Shown here: positions 23,606-31,234 of the stretch, in pieces
How the letters are laid out: every line of letters starts with the position of its first letter
Numbering within the stretch: position 1 is the stretch's first letter
Origin: Candidatus Bathyarchaeota archaeon
GTDB taxonomy: Archaea > Thermoproteota > Bathyarchaeia > TCS64
Direction: 5' to 3'
Assembly: GCA_002726865.1 (NCBI GenBank)
Contig: PBSW01000029.1
Span: 13,389 to 44,906 of the forward strand
Length of the DNA stretch: 31,518 bases
Made by a program: the position numbers and the translations under genes
The notes under the pieces: model-generated
What the model saw: the letters and a program-made list of their open reading frames with translations, nothing else
The model's database searches: none
Told to the model about the DNA's origin: nothing

Positions 23606-24256
23606 TTAGATGCGGAGTGAAGCATTCTGGTACGCCGTCAGAATGTGCTTTCCTGCTCCCTCGAAGACAGGCATACCATGCCCAGGTAACATGATATCTA
23701 CGTCGATCTCACTGAGCTTCCGTAGAGACTCGATAATTGCCTCGAGGCTACCGGATTCTCCGTCATATCGCCCGTAATACCCATCAGGGAAGACTGTGTC
23801 GCCAGAAAAGAGGACTCTCTCATCCTCGTTATAGAGGCAGATCCCCCCCTCCGTGTGACCCGGGGTCCAGAGGGTCTTTAAGGGCCAAAGATCGGTCTCA
23901 ATAAGGTGATCCTCCTCCACTTTAACTAGGTTAGGGCCGAAGTTGGACGCGATGTAATTGGCGTCAAGACTATGGACAAATATCTTTGGATTCGTTTTCT
24001 CGAGGATGATGAACGCCCCCATAGCGTGGTCATGGTGGGCATGGGTCAACACAACGCTTTTCACGTTTTCAGGAGAGATTTTAAGCTTCTCAAGCTCAGG
24101 CCATACGCTGTTAATAGAGTTTCCTATCCCGGTGTCCACTATGACGGCGTTCTCCCTGCCTATGACATAAATGTTGCTGCAGAGGCCGTTGCCCACGATT
24201 AGACTCATAGATGAGAGCTTCTTGGTATATTCACTTAGGTCGTAGATCTGAGGCAT
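23606..24256 (-). CDS. Metallo-beta-lactamase-fold hydrolase (glyoxalase II-like)
   Basis: A 216-residue MBL-fold protein with the full set of metal ligands: THAHHDHAMGA (HxHxDH), the later His in TPGHTEGGICLY, Asp in FSGDTVFPDGYYG, and His in LPGHGMPV. Most small proteins of this kind hydrolyse thioesters or phosphodiesters, and glyoxalase II-like or quorum-lactonase-like activities are possible; the substrate is unknown. Its ATG at 24256 overlaps the TAA stop of the preceding 77-residue ORF, so the two are probably translationally coupled. The threonine aldolase gene follows after 47 bases. Confidence 0.9.
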   Translation of the reverse strand: MPQIYDLSEYTKKLSSMSLIVGNGLCSNIYVIGRENAVIVDTGIGNSINSVWPELEKLKISPENVKSVVLTHAHHDHAMGAFIILEKTNPKIFVHSLDANYIASNFGPNLVKVEEDHLIETDLWPLKTLWTPGHTEGGICLYNEDERVLFSGDTVFPDGYYGRYDGESGSLEAIIESLRKLSEIDVDIMLPGHGMPVFEGAGKHILTAYQNASLRI

Positions 24257-24489
24257 TAAAAGTCAAGAAAACGAGGTCCCCCGATCATATATAGGTGTAG
24301 CGCGCGAATCAGAATTTCTCTCATAGAGTAGAAAACCGGAACGTTTGGAGTCTTATCCATCGAAAGCAATTTGAGGACCTTCTCGACGTATCCCCTGATC
24401 TCTGGCTCTTGTGACTCGCTGGGAGGCTGTCGTTGATCAGCTCTCCTTAGCGTGCCACCCCCCCTAGACATGTGGACGAGCAGGCGCAT
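24256..24489 (-). CDS. Uncharacterised 77-residue protein coupled to the MBL gene
   Basis: A small protein with no family that I recognise. The N-terminal third is basic and Gly/Gln/Ser-rich (residues 8-28), and the remainder, from EPEIRGYVEKVLKLL onward, looks helical and hydrophobic, with IRALHLYMIGG near the end. ATG 24489 is the first start; ATG 24471, six codons later, is an alternative. Its TAA overlaps the MBL start by one base, a tight arrangement that supports it being translated. A PD-(D/E)XK-like gene lies 42 bases upstream on the same strand. No membrane segment or metal motif is clear. Confidence 0.45.
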   Translation of the reverse strand: MRLLVHMSRGGGTLRRADQRQPPSESQEPEIRGYVEKVLKLLSMDKTPNVPVFYSMREILIRALHLYMIGGPRFLDF

Positions 24490-24531
24490 TATCTACAAGT
24501 TAAAGAGCGCACTGTCTTTCCGTTCTCTGTC

Positions 24532-25164
24532 CTAAAGTGACCATAGGGCGGCCTTTCCCAGGTACTCATTAACTTCCCACTCCCTCACAAAGACCATATC
24601 AACGTCAATCGCGTAGATCGAGTGGAGACGAGCATTCCTTATCTCCTCGATGCTAACCGGGGGGTTGGTATAATACAGATCACAGAGCCCCTTTATGGCC
24701 GCGATCTCCTCATCAGTTCTGAACCTAGGGGGCTTGGTGAGGGCAGGTGGTATCTGCATGATATAATATGGCGGAGTCCCTAGAATGAACTTGTTCGCAA
24801 AACCGCTATATCTGGTGATTTTGCTGGCGATACGAGCCTTCAGGTATGTGTTCGGGTCGAGGGCGTTCGCAGGAGAGACGAATCCGGTCTCCACCTCTAC
24901 TAGCGCCGTCCCAAACCCTTTAGTCCCGAATACGTCGCAGGAGACCTTATCGATCATGTGTTCTATCTCGACCTGGAATCCGTTCATTATAAGGTGTTTT
25001 GCGCAGATAAGCTCCATCACGGAGTGGTTTATCTTGACTTGGTTCGTCTGATGGTATCCGAGGAGCGTATCCCTAAGATTGTGGAGCTGGGAGTATTCAT
25101 CGTTATCCAATCCGGGCATCATCCTACTCATGACCTCATCAACATCTGCCCTGAAATGGCTCAC
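24532..25164 (-). CDS. Uncharacterised protein with a PD-(D/E)XK-nuclease-like core
   Basis: A 210-residue protein without a name I can support. The segment from about residue 45 to 130 has the layout of a PD-(D/E)XK nuclease: an N-terminal helix with Glu51 (HSVMELICAKHLI), strand QVEIEHM, Asp77 in SCDVFG, then a strand with ALVEVETG (Glu90-Val-Glu92), and a helix with KARIASKITRY. The third active-site position is Glu rather than Lys, a substitution seen in some families but also compatible with a non-catalytic fold. The N-terminal region and the C-terminal VDMVFVREWEVNEYL are not recognised. It lies 65 bases behind the HAD gene and 42 before the 77-residue ORF. The start is ATG 25164, and the stop is TAG. 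Confidence 0.7.
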   Translation of the reverse strand: MSHFRADVDEVMSRMMPGLDNDEYSQLHNLRDTLLGYHQTNQVKINHSVMELICAKHLIMNGFQVEIEHMIDKVSCDVFGTKGFGTALVEVETGFVSPANALDPNTYLKARIASKITRYSGFANKFILGTPPYYIMQIPPALTKPPRFRTDEEIAAIKGLCDLYYTNPPVSIEEIRNARLHSIYAIDVDMVFVREWEVNEYLGKAALWSL

Positions 25165-25229
25165 CTCGAAAACCCCCGCGAATGCATGTTACTCCTTTGA
25201 CAAAGGGCCGATATTTAACATCTAAGGTG

Positions 25230-25919
25230 TCAGGCCTCTTGTATCGTCTCCAAGAACTGAGGAAGGTCGCAGATATTAGATATTGCCTGTCCCGGCCAAT
25301 AGCCCTGATCGGAGGTCCTGATCCAGATGGGAGTGATGCCAGAATTTGAGGCCCCCTCCATATCGGCTTCCACATTATCCCCTACGTGGACGGTCTCACT
25401 AGAACAAACGCCTAACTTATCAAGGGCATACTTGAAAATGGCAGGGTTGGGCTTTCTGATTCCAAGGTCCATAGAACAGATTATGAGTTCAAATAGGTTA
25501 TCCATCCCGGTCTTTTCCAACATCTCACGGGGTTGGTTGCTCATGGTATTGGATATGAGAACTAGTCTGTAGCTCTCAGAGAGTTTTTTGAGTACCTCCT
25601 CGGTGCAAGGATAGAACGTTGAGACATAATAATTCTTGAAGGTATCGAGTATCATTTTGAGTGTATCATCGTCTGCTGGAATGCCCACCTTTCTGAGGAC
25701 TTTTCTGTAAAACTCCTCGTGAGTTTTCTCCAGACCCTTTGAGCGATGCCTTTGGAGTTCCAGTAACGCAGCTCCAACGGCCTTTTTCAGACTTGCAGCA
25801 TCTAGATTATAGCCTAGGCTAGCCAGAAGGACCCTTACGGCCATGTGATAATCACCCCAGTCTATTCCCCCATAAGCCAGTGTCCCGCCGAAATCCAGAA
25901 AGACAGCTTTTACTTTCAT
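25230..25919 (-). CDS. HAD-superfamily hydrolase
   Basis: Cytosolic phosphatase-like HAD protein of 229 residues with a helical C1 cap. Motif I is FLDFGGTL: Asp9 is the nucleophile, but the usual second Asp (general acid) is Gly11, as in a sizeable subgroup of HAD proteins. Motif II is LISNT, motif III holds the Lys of GIRKPNPAIFKYAL, and motif IV is HVGDNVEADMEGA. The substrate is unknown. A TATA-like stretch at about 25936-25950 on the minus strand is placed for ATG 25919. Genes downstream on the same strand are the PD-(D/E)XK-like protein, the 77-residue ORF and the MBL gene, so this may be the first gene of the string. Confidence 0.9.
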   Translation of the reverse strand: MKVKAVFLDFGGTLAYGGIDWGDYHMAVRVLLASLGYNLDAASLKKAVGAALLELQRHRSKGLEKTHEEFYRKVLRKVGIPADDDTLKMILDTFKNYYVSTFYPCTEEVLKKLSESYRLVLISNTMSNQPREMLEKTGMDNLFELIICSMDLGIRKPNPAIFKYALDKLGVCSSETVHVGDNVEADMEGASNSGITPIWIRTSDQGYWPGQAISNICDLPQFLETIQEA

Positions 25920-26057
25920 TGCCTAGATTAGCCCCCTAAAGATTATTTCATGTTCTGTAAAGGACATATGACCAGTAAATGATGGTTGACATCCGTCTAA
26001 CATAAAGAATATACCTGAAAGGACGCCATATTCTCTTTAATCTAAGCAAGTTTATTC

Positions 26058-26495
26058 ATGGTTATGGTGGTGAAGGGAGTCTACTGCCTCTGTATCGCAG
26101 TTAAGGAAGATCTATGCTTACAGATAGGCGTCCTGGGTCGTATTAAATTTCTGGAGGGCAGTTATATCTACGTCGGTTCTGCCCTCAACGGACTGAATGC
26201 AAGGATAATCCGGCATCTCAACACTAGTAAGGGAATCTATAAGGCTATACACTGGCATATTGATTATCTGCTGAGAGAGAAAAGCGTTAGCGTGGATGCG
26301 GTGTACGTTAGGCTCAGCGATCAGAAGATTGAGTGCGGGATTGCTGCAAAAGTCTCAGGGTACGGCTCGAGTGTCAAGAACTTTGGAAGTAGTGATTGCA
26401 GGTGCCAAAGTCATCTTTTCACTATGGAAAGTTGGAGTTTTCTGCCTGATCTGAACATGAAGAAATGGGAAACGGTCAGTGTTCATCGAACATGA
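26058..26495 (+). CDS. DUF123 / GIY-YIG-like domain protein
   Basis: A 145-residue protein of the archaeal DUF123 family, a GIY-YIG-related domain that also occurs fused to endonuclease III. Features are KGVYCLCIAVKEDL at the start, GSYIYVGSALNGLNARIIRHL at residues 34-54 (the GIY-YIG-like core, with Arg and His), KAIHWHIDYLL, and the Cys-rich tail FGSSDCRCQSHLF. Nuclease activity has not, to my knowledge, been shown for this family. The ATG at 26058 is followed by ATG and GTG starts two to four codons on; the first is used by default. A CTTTAATC about 20 bases upstream is a weak TATA candidate. It converges on the methyltransferase gene with 17 bases between stops. Confidence 0.85.
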   Translation: MVMVVKGVYCLCIAVKEDLCLQIGVLGRIKFLEGSYIYVGSALNGLNARIIRHLNTSKGIYKAIHWHIDYLLREKSVSVDAVYVRLSDQKIECGIAAKVSGYGSSVKNFGSSDCRCQSHLFTMESWSFLPDLNMKKWETVSVHRT

Positions 26496-26512
26496 TGGAT
26501 TATAGTTGGAAT

Positions 26513-27013
26513 CTATCGCACGCGTGATCCGTCTGGGGCCCAGCGATAGAGGTAGATATTATGGCTTCTGTATCCTTCTTGGAACTTTAGGTTCCTCTCC
26601 TGTTTCCAACCGGGAATTGAAAAATCATGGGTCACAATGCGTGCTCCCTTTTTAAGCTCATTTTCGAGCTTGGGCCTCACTTTCTCATTTGCCCTCGTTG
26701 TCAGGTACATAGTGACCACGTCCGCCTGGCTTAGGTCTAAGTCAAAGATGTTGCCATGAATGATCTTAACGCTCTCGCCTAGTCCGAGAGCCTTAGCGTT
26801 CTTCCTCGCCTCTGAGACGAGGCGTTTGTTAAGGTCCACCCCGACACTGTTCGCCCCAAACTCCTCGGCCGCCATCATCACAACCCTACCATCCCCGCAC
26901 CCTAGGTCGTATAGGTTCTCACCGGGCTTTAGGTCACTATACTTAAGCATCGTCCTCACCACCTCAACGGGCGAGGCGACAAAAGGGGCTAAAGAACCTC
27001 TGCCGGCGTACAT
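26513..27013 (-). CDS. Protein-lysine methyltransferase, aKMT-like
   Basis: SAM-dependent class I methyltransferase of 166 residues. Its sequence closely follows crenarchaeal aKMT, which modifies lysines in many chromatin and other proteins and resembles a stripped-down Dot1. Motif I is NLYDLGCGDGRVV; the acidic motif II region is SVGVDLNKRLV; VTMYLTTRANEKVRPKLENELKKG and VTHDFSIPGW are the aKMT-like parts, and the pre-motif PFVASPVEVVRTML is shared with aKMT. I choose ATG 27013, with GAGG 4 bases upstream and family-like length (about 160); an in-frame GTG at 27034 would add seven residues. The end is TAG. Two inverted repeats lie upstream. Confidence 0.87.
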   Translation of the reverse strand: MYAGRGSLAPFVASPVEVVRTMLKYSDLKPGENLYDLGCGDGRVVMMAAEEFGANSVGVDLNKRLVSEARKNAKALGLGESVKIIHGNIFDLDLSQADVVTMYLTTRANEKVRPKLENELKKGARIVTHDFSIPGWKQERNLKFQEGYRSHNIYLYRWAPDGSRVR

Positions 27014-27068
27014 TAATCCTCTTCCTTTGTGCACTTAATTATTGCCAGAGAGTCTGAAATAAAAATGG

Positions 27069-27134
27069 TATGGAACAGTTTTCCATATCTCAAGAGCTTC
27101 TAACTAAATGGCTGGCTAGCGCTTTAGAGCCATT
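27069..27134. repeat. Two 7-bp inverted repeats between the AstE-like and aKMT-like genes
   Basis: First: TATGGAA (27069-27075) and TTCCATA (27081-27087) with a 5-base loop. Second: AATGGCT (27107-27113) and AGCCATT (27128-27134), with GGCT/AGCC also able to pair inside. Both lie between the stop of the AstE-like gene and the aKMT-like start on the minus strand, so they could end the first transcript or regulate the second. Confidence 0.4.
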
Positions 27135-27194
27135 AAAGGGGATATAAAAGGACTTTTAGGAAAGGAGGGCATCAAGCAACTAAAGACAAGGAAA

Positions 27195-28172
27195 TTAGGG
27201 TATATCATATAGCTGAATGACGGATAATCCCTGTTTAACCGCACGATAAGACGTCATTAGTGATACAATCCCATCAACAGGGGATATGATAACCTCCTTT
27301 TGGTTTCCGAATGGGTCCCGGATCTCCGCCACTGCTTGACACTTTGATACATAGTCATCGGCCTCTACTAAAGGGAACAAGATCCCTGAGTGTTTTGCCT
27401 TTAGATATACAATATTAGTTATTGGCTTTTCTTTCGATTGGTATGGTGTTCCATCGATCATACCGATTAATTTCATCAAGTTATCCACGCCTTCAATATT
27501 CCAGCCGATCTTGTCCTCCTCAAAAAATCCGGTCATAGATGAAACGCCCATCATGCTTCCTACCTCCGTCAGTATACTTGGTATCCCCTCGTTAGTGGCA
27601 TATCCAAGGGCTGAACTATAGTCTCTTACTTTGGACTCTCTCAGATATTTCGTCTTAAAGCAACGGGCCATAGCCTCCGATTTTGGATCCACATCATCGT
27701 TGCCTGTCCTATTGTAGATTACATTGCTGGGCCCCACCCACTGAACATCGTTGCAGTGATGATCGATATAATAATCTGACTGAGACAAAACCTCGTTAGC
27801 TATTGTATGCGCTATTCTTTGGCTGATACCCCCATTTGGATTCCCAGGGAAGGAGTTGATAGGATGAGCGTCGTCAATGGGACATTTTCGTCCCCTCACC
27901 TCAAAGCCGGGCGTATTCACTATGTGGACTATGATTGCGCTACCCTTGATGGTGGCTGGATCGATAAGATTTGATAACCGGGTCAAAGACTCTATTGACG
28001 CATATTCCCGGGGGTGGAATCCCGCAGTCATGGCCAATGTCTGCCCGGACTTGGCACCATTGATCACCGTTACAGGCATCACGACATCACTCAACGATGT
28101 CTCACCTACATGGAGATACCCGGTTTTTTTCTCGCCTTTTTTTGCATCTAAATTACCCACAGACAGTGTCAT
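27195..28172 (-). CDS. Succinylglutamate desuccinylase/aspartoacylase (M14-like) family protein
   Basis: Zinc-dependent amidohydrolase of 325 residues with a carboxypeptidase-like fold. Zinc ligands are His53 and Glu56 in GFHPREYASIE and His139 in DHHCND, which corresponds to the DLHN region of aspartoacylase. The base Glu is expected in ILTEVGSMMG. A C-terminal all-beta part ends GIVSLMTSYRAVKQG, as in AstE/AspA homologues. Members deacylate N-acyl amino acids or process ectoine-like compounds; the substrate is unknown. A TATA-like AAATATAA (about 28193-28200, minus strand) is 21-28 bases before ATG 28172, suggesting a leaderless mRNA, and an 18-bp palindrome abuts it. The LarA-like gene precedes it on the same strand. 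Confidence 0.85.
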   Translation of the reverse strand: MTLSVGNLDAKKGEKKTGYLHVGETSLSDVVMPVTVINGAKSGQTLAMTAGFHPREYASIESLTRLSNLIDPATIKGSAIIVHIVNTPGFEVRGRKCPIDDAHPINSFPGNPNGGISQRIAHTIANEVLSQSDYYIDHHCNDVQWVGPSNVIYNRTGNDDVDPKSEAMARCFKTKYLRESKVRDYSSALGYATNEGIPSILTEVGSMMGVSSMTGFFEEDKIGWNIEGVDNLMKLIGMIDGTPYQSKEKPITNIVYLKAKHSGILFPLVEADDYVSKCQAVAEIRDPFGNQKEVIISPVDGIVSLMTSYRAVKQGLSVIQLYDIP

Positions 28173-28200
28173 AGTGATACTCTACTGAATTGAATTATAT

Positions 28201-28218
28201 TTTTACGCATGCGTAAAA
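28201..28218. promoter_or_regulatory. 18-bp perfect palindrome at the promoter of the AstE-like gene
   Basis: TTTTACGCATGCGTAAAA is its own reverse complement over all 18 bases. It directly abuts the TATA-like element, at the position where BRE would lie and where archaeal activators or repressors bind. I found no second copy in the window. Confidence 0.55.
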
Positions 28219-28315
28219 TGATGTAGTTACTAAGCTTCGGAGATTGGGATGAAAAAATCTAAGCTGTGGGGGGAAACCCTTCGAGGTAATACTAACACGG
28301 TCAGACTATGCAGAT

Positions 28316-29581
28316 TCATCTTATTCTTAGCTGTTCAATAGTCCGCTGATGGCCTTCAGTCGGATATATGGCAACCTTGGTACCCTTGCCATGACGCTCC
28401 GCCAATTTTTCCAACGCAGCTTCCCAAGTCTTGACCCATTGGATCTTGTCGGTCTGCCATCTCCACTCCTGGGACTTACTATGGGGAAAAGGATTTACTA
28501 CGACAATTCCGTTAGCATTCAGGCCCCCTGTGGCGCTCTCCCCCTCACTGACGCTGTTAGTCAATGATCCGGGTCGGAACAGGGGGCCACCGTAGTCCGT
28601 CCCCCATCTCCCAAAGGTTCTGTGTATCAGCATCCCCATCGCATTGAAGTTTAGGGCAACGATGTCTCCATCCGTCTTCACAGACATCTTGGATAGGCTG
28701 TATTGTGCGTAACCGATAGAGTACACGTTTGATACCGAAACATCCACTTCCTTTCTAAGCTCAGTGGCATAAGCCTTGCTCACCCGTTCAGAACCAGCCC
28801 TGTGGGCTTGTATAAAGTCACCGCAGAAGAGATCTATTAACTCGTATCCCCCATTCCAAACAGCGTCGATTACATAGTCGAGACCTACCATCCGTGCGGC
28901 CTCCTCCATGTCGGCTCTGCAATCGTTTGCAGATAGGTTACTAATGCCGGCTTTCCCTCCCTTCTCCCTGATGGTTTTGTGCATGTAGCAGATCGTGTCT
29001 ATGCCTGAAATTCCGGGTATGATCATTTTTGCGCCCCCAGAATACCCGGCTGACCCATGAGCATCTATGGACCCTATGGAAATCTTCAGATCACACGCCA
29101 TCACCTCTTTATTCACCTTCAGGGTGTTCCCTCGAGAGGTCTTCCCCAGCTTGACGAGGTTCATCCAGGGAGAGTGGGTGAAAACATTGATACGCTCTAG
29201 AATATCGCCTCCTACCTTTTTTGCCAGATGCTCCAGCCAATGGTGGCCATGGGACCCGCAGCTAACAATTATCCTGATGTGCTCGTCAGAGATCCCTGAA
29301 TCATTCAGCTCCCTCAGGACATAGGGCAATGTTAATCCAGCCTTAGTAATACGGGACATGTCATCTACCATTATCACGGCTTCCTTCCTGTTTCTAGCAA
29401 GCTTACTGAGGGGTTTCGTGCCTATAGGATTCGATATCTTGTTCTGGATCTCATCGGGAGTCAAGGCCTCCTCGTCATGACATGCCATCTTGCACATCTC
29501 AACGTCCCAATCATCCGGAAAAGTTAGGTCAAGTGGGCCATCATAAAAGAAATGGTTAGGATACACCCTGAATTTTTGCAT
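28316..29581 (-). CDS. LarA-family protein (nickel-pincer racemase/epimerase-like)
   Basis: A 421-residue protein of the lactate racemase family (DUF2088), whose members racemise or epimerise 2-hydroxy acids with a nickel-pincer cofactor. Key positions of L. plantarum LarA are all present: R77 in DDMSRIT, H111 in CGSHGHH (H108), H175 and the cofactor-binding K185 in DAHGSAGYSGGAK (H174, K184), and H201 in CYMHKT (H200). Hence the cofactor is probably used. Substrate could be lactate or another 2-hydroxy acid. I choose ATG 29581 (LarA is about 424 residues) with a TATA-like stretch near 29605-29612. The open frame continues to 29641 without homology. The cofactor-synthesis genes larB, larC and larE are not in the window. 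Confidence 0.87.
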   Translation of the reverse strand: MQKFRVYPNHFFYDGPLDLTFPDDWDVEMCKMACHDEEALTPDEIQNKISNPIGTKPLSKLARNRKEAVIMVDDMSRITKAGLTLPYVLRELNDSGISDEHIRIIVSCGSHGHHWLEHLAKKVGGDILERINVFTHSPWMNLVKLGKTSRGNTLKVNKEVMACDLKISIGSIDAHGSAGYSGGAKMIIPGISGIDTICYMHKTIREKGGKAGISNLSANDCRADMEEAARMVGLDYVIDAVWNGGYELIDLFCGDFIQAHRAGSERVSKAYATELRKEVDVSVSNVYSIGYAQYSLSKMSVKTDGDIVALNFNAMGMLIHRTFGRWGTDYGGPLFRPGSLTNSVSEGESATGGLNANGIVVVNPFPHSKSQEWRWQTDKIQWVKTWEAALEKLAERHGKGTKVAIYPTEGHQRTIEQLRIR

Positions 29582-29688
29582 ATAATTCACTAAACTAATA
29601 GATACATCTAAGAAAAATAAAAAACCGCCCACGCGCAACAAAATAGGCTTTACATAGTTTTTTCCATAAGTGAGATGATGTCTGTGTC

Positions 29689-30528
29689 ATGGGAAGCCAG
29701 GACAATACCGGAAGAGCAAGCTTTGATTTTACTGGAAAAACTGTCATCGTGACCGGAGCCGCCCGCGGCATCGGGCGCTCCATAGTGAAACACTTTGTCA
29801 AATCAGGGGCCCAAGTGATGGCAGCAGACCGCGACGCCGGAGGTCTCGCTGAGACTTGTACTCCCCTTGGCGATCGAGTTAAGGCGTTAGTGTCTGACAT
29901 AAGCACCGTAGAGGGTGCTAAGGCCATCATTGACGAGGCTATGATCGAGTTCGGTAGAGTTGACACCTGCGTAAACAATGCAGCCGTGGCCCCCCACGCC
30001 TCGCTTCTCGAGGAACGGGCAGAGGTCTGGGATAGGGTATACGCGGTGAACTGCCGGGGCACCTTTCTGATGACTCAGGCCGCGGCGCAGGCCATGATCA
30101 AGGTAGGTGGAGGTGGTCGGATCATCAACTTCTCGTCGGGAGCAGCCAAAAGGGGCTCCCCGGGGGGCGCGGCCTACGCCAGCAGCAGGGCCGCCGTCGA
30201 GGCCTTCACCAGAGTGGCGGCTATCGAGCTGTCTCCTTACGGCATCCTTGTCAACACGGTGAGCCCCGGCCTTATAGATACCCAACCTAAGCCCTTACCT
30301 GAAATGATGGCCGAGAGGCTCGGAGCCCGGATCCCAACACTGCCTCTAGCGAGACCAGGGGAGCCTGAGGAGATCGTAGGAGTTGTCCTCTTCCTGGCAT
30401 CGGATGCCTCTAGCTACATCAACGGGGCAGTCATTAACGTCGATGGTGGGGCAAGCGTGGGGACCCGGCCCACAAACCGGGTCGTGGACGACGACCCCCG
30501 TTACTTTTGGGTGACCGGACGGGAATAA
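29689..30528 (+). CDS. Short-chain dehydrogenase/reductase (SDR), catalytic Lys replaced
   Basis: Classical SDR of 279 residues. The Rossmann motif is TGAARGIGR (residues 22-30), an Asp at 47 after beta-2 favours NAD(H), the structural NNAA lies at 96-99, Asn121 is in VNCRG, and the active-site Ser is in NFSSG (149-150). Tyr163 is present, but the YxxxK motif reads YASSR, so Lys167 is Arg (codon AGG, one base from AAG). The tail from GTRPTNRVVDDDPRYFWVTGRE is an unusual extension. The start ATG 29689 lies opposite the LarA-like gene with a 107-base divergent region. It probably acts on a hydroxy acid or alcohol; the substrate is unknown. Confidence 0.88.
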   Translation: MGSQDNTGRASFDFTGKTVIVTGAARGIGRSIVKHFVKSGAQVMAADRDAGGLAETCTPLGDRVKALVSDISTVEGAKAIIDEAMIEFGRVDTCVNNAAVAPHASLLEERAEVWDRVYAVNCRGTFLMTQAAAQAMIKVGGGGRIINFSSGAAKRGSPGGAAYASSRAAVEAFTRVAAIELSPYGILVNTVSPGLIDTQPKPLPEMMAERLGARIPTLPLARPGEPEEIVGVVLFLASDASSYINGAVINVDGGASVGTRPTNRVVDDDPRYFWVTGRE

Positions 30529-31234
30529 CCTACAATGCGTGATCCCAGGGGATAGTTGAGCTATAATTCCCACAGAACCTCGCGTCCAAGTCCATCCATG
30601 AGAAAAAAGTTCACAGCTATTTTATCTCTACCGGTTAGCTATTTCATGTGAGTTAGATATGGGCTATCAATGAGGGATAACCTCCTAGTCTAGATAATAA
30701 GGAAAATCGGTAATTTCAACTTCTCTCATTCACCCGTAGAGAAGGAGAATCATCTGATGCAGTTATAATGTCTATTTACTTGTCTTGGGTTAGCCAATCG
30801 AAGTTCGCACACGCAGCATTAAACTCAGGACACTGAGAGTAGCTCAATATCAGGTAGGATAACGATCCTTTTCAACATAAAGGACCCGATCAACCTCTCC
30901 GGCCTCACTTTCAACCAACCCATCAGGATCACATTCCTCATCGCCCATGCCACCATCTTAACCCATATAATTGAGGAACACTCCTGAAACCCTTCCATTT
31001 TAAGCCACCTATTCCCATCCCCTGGCCCCTCATTAAATGCTAGTTGGATCATGGTACACTTATACTCAGCAATCATCATCCAGAATGTTGACCGAAGCAC
31101 AGTCATGATACTCCGCAGCATCAGACCGGATGGTCCAAAAAATAACAGCAAACTGTTCAAGAAAACCAGTATTACATGCACAAACAACTAATTATATAAG
31201 AAAATCGCCTGCGCGACAAGGGTCCCGATGACCG
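30529..31234. other. Gene-poor 700-base stretch
   Basis: No RNA gene or recognisable protein is seen. A minus-strand frame of 120 codons (30825-31187, starting TTG) is Met-rich with a hydrophobic N-terminus; a TATATAA-like box near 31192-31199 is too close for that start, and the nearest internal ATG is 22 codons later. It follows the helix-hairpin-helix gene by 47 bases on the same strand, so it may be a genuine small membrane or degraded gene, but it matches nothing that I know. Confidence 0.4.

Noticed and set aside
28200..28315. C/D-box guide RNA suggested by ATGATGT near 28216
   Set aside because: The box differs from RUGAUGA and no correctly spaced CUGA D box was found.
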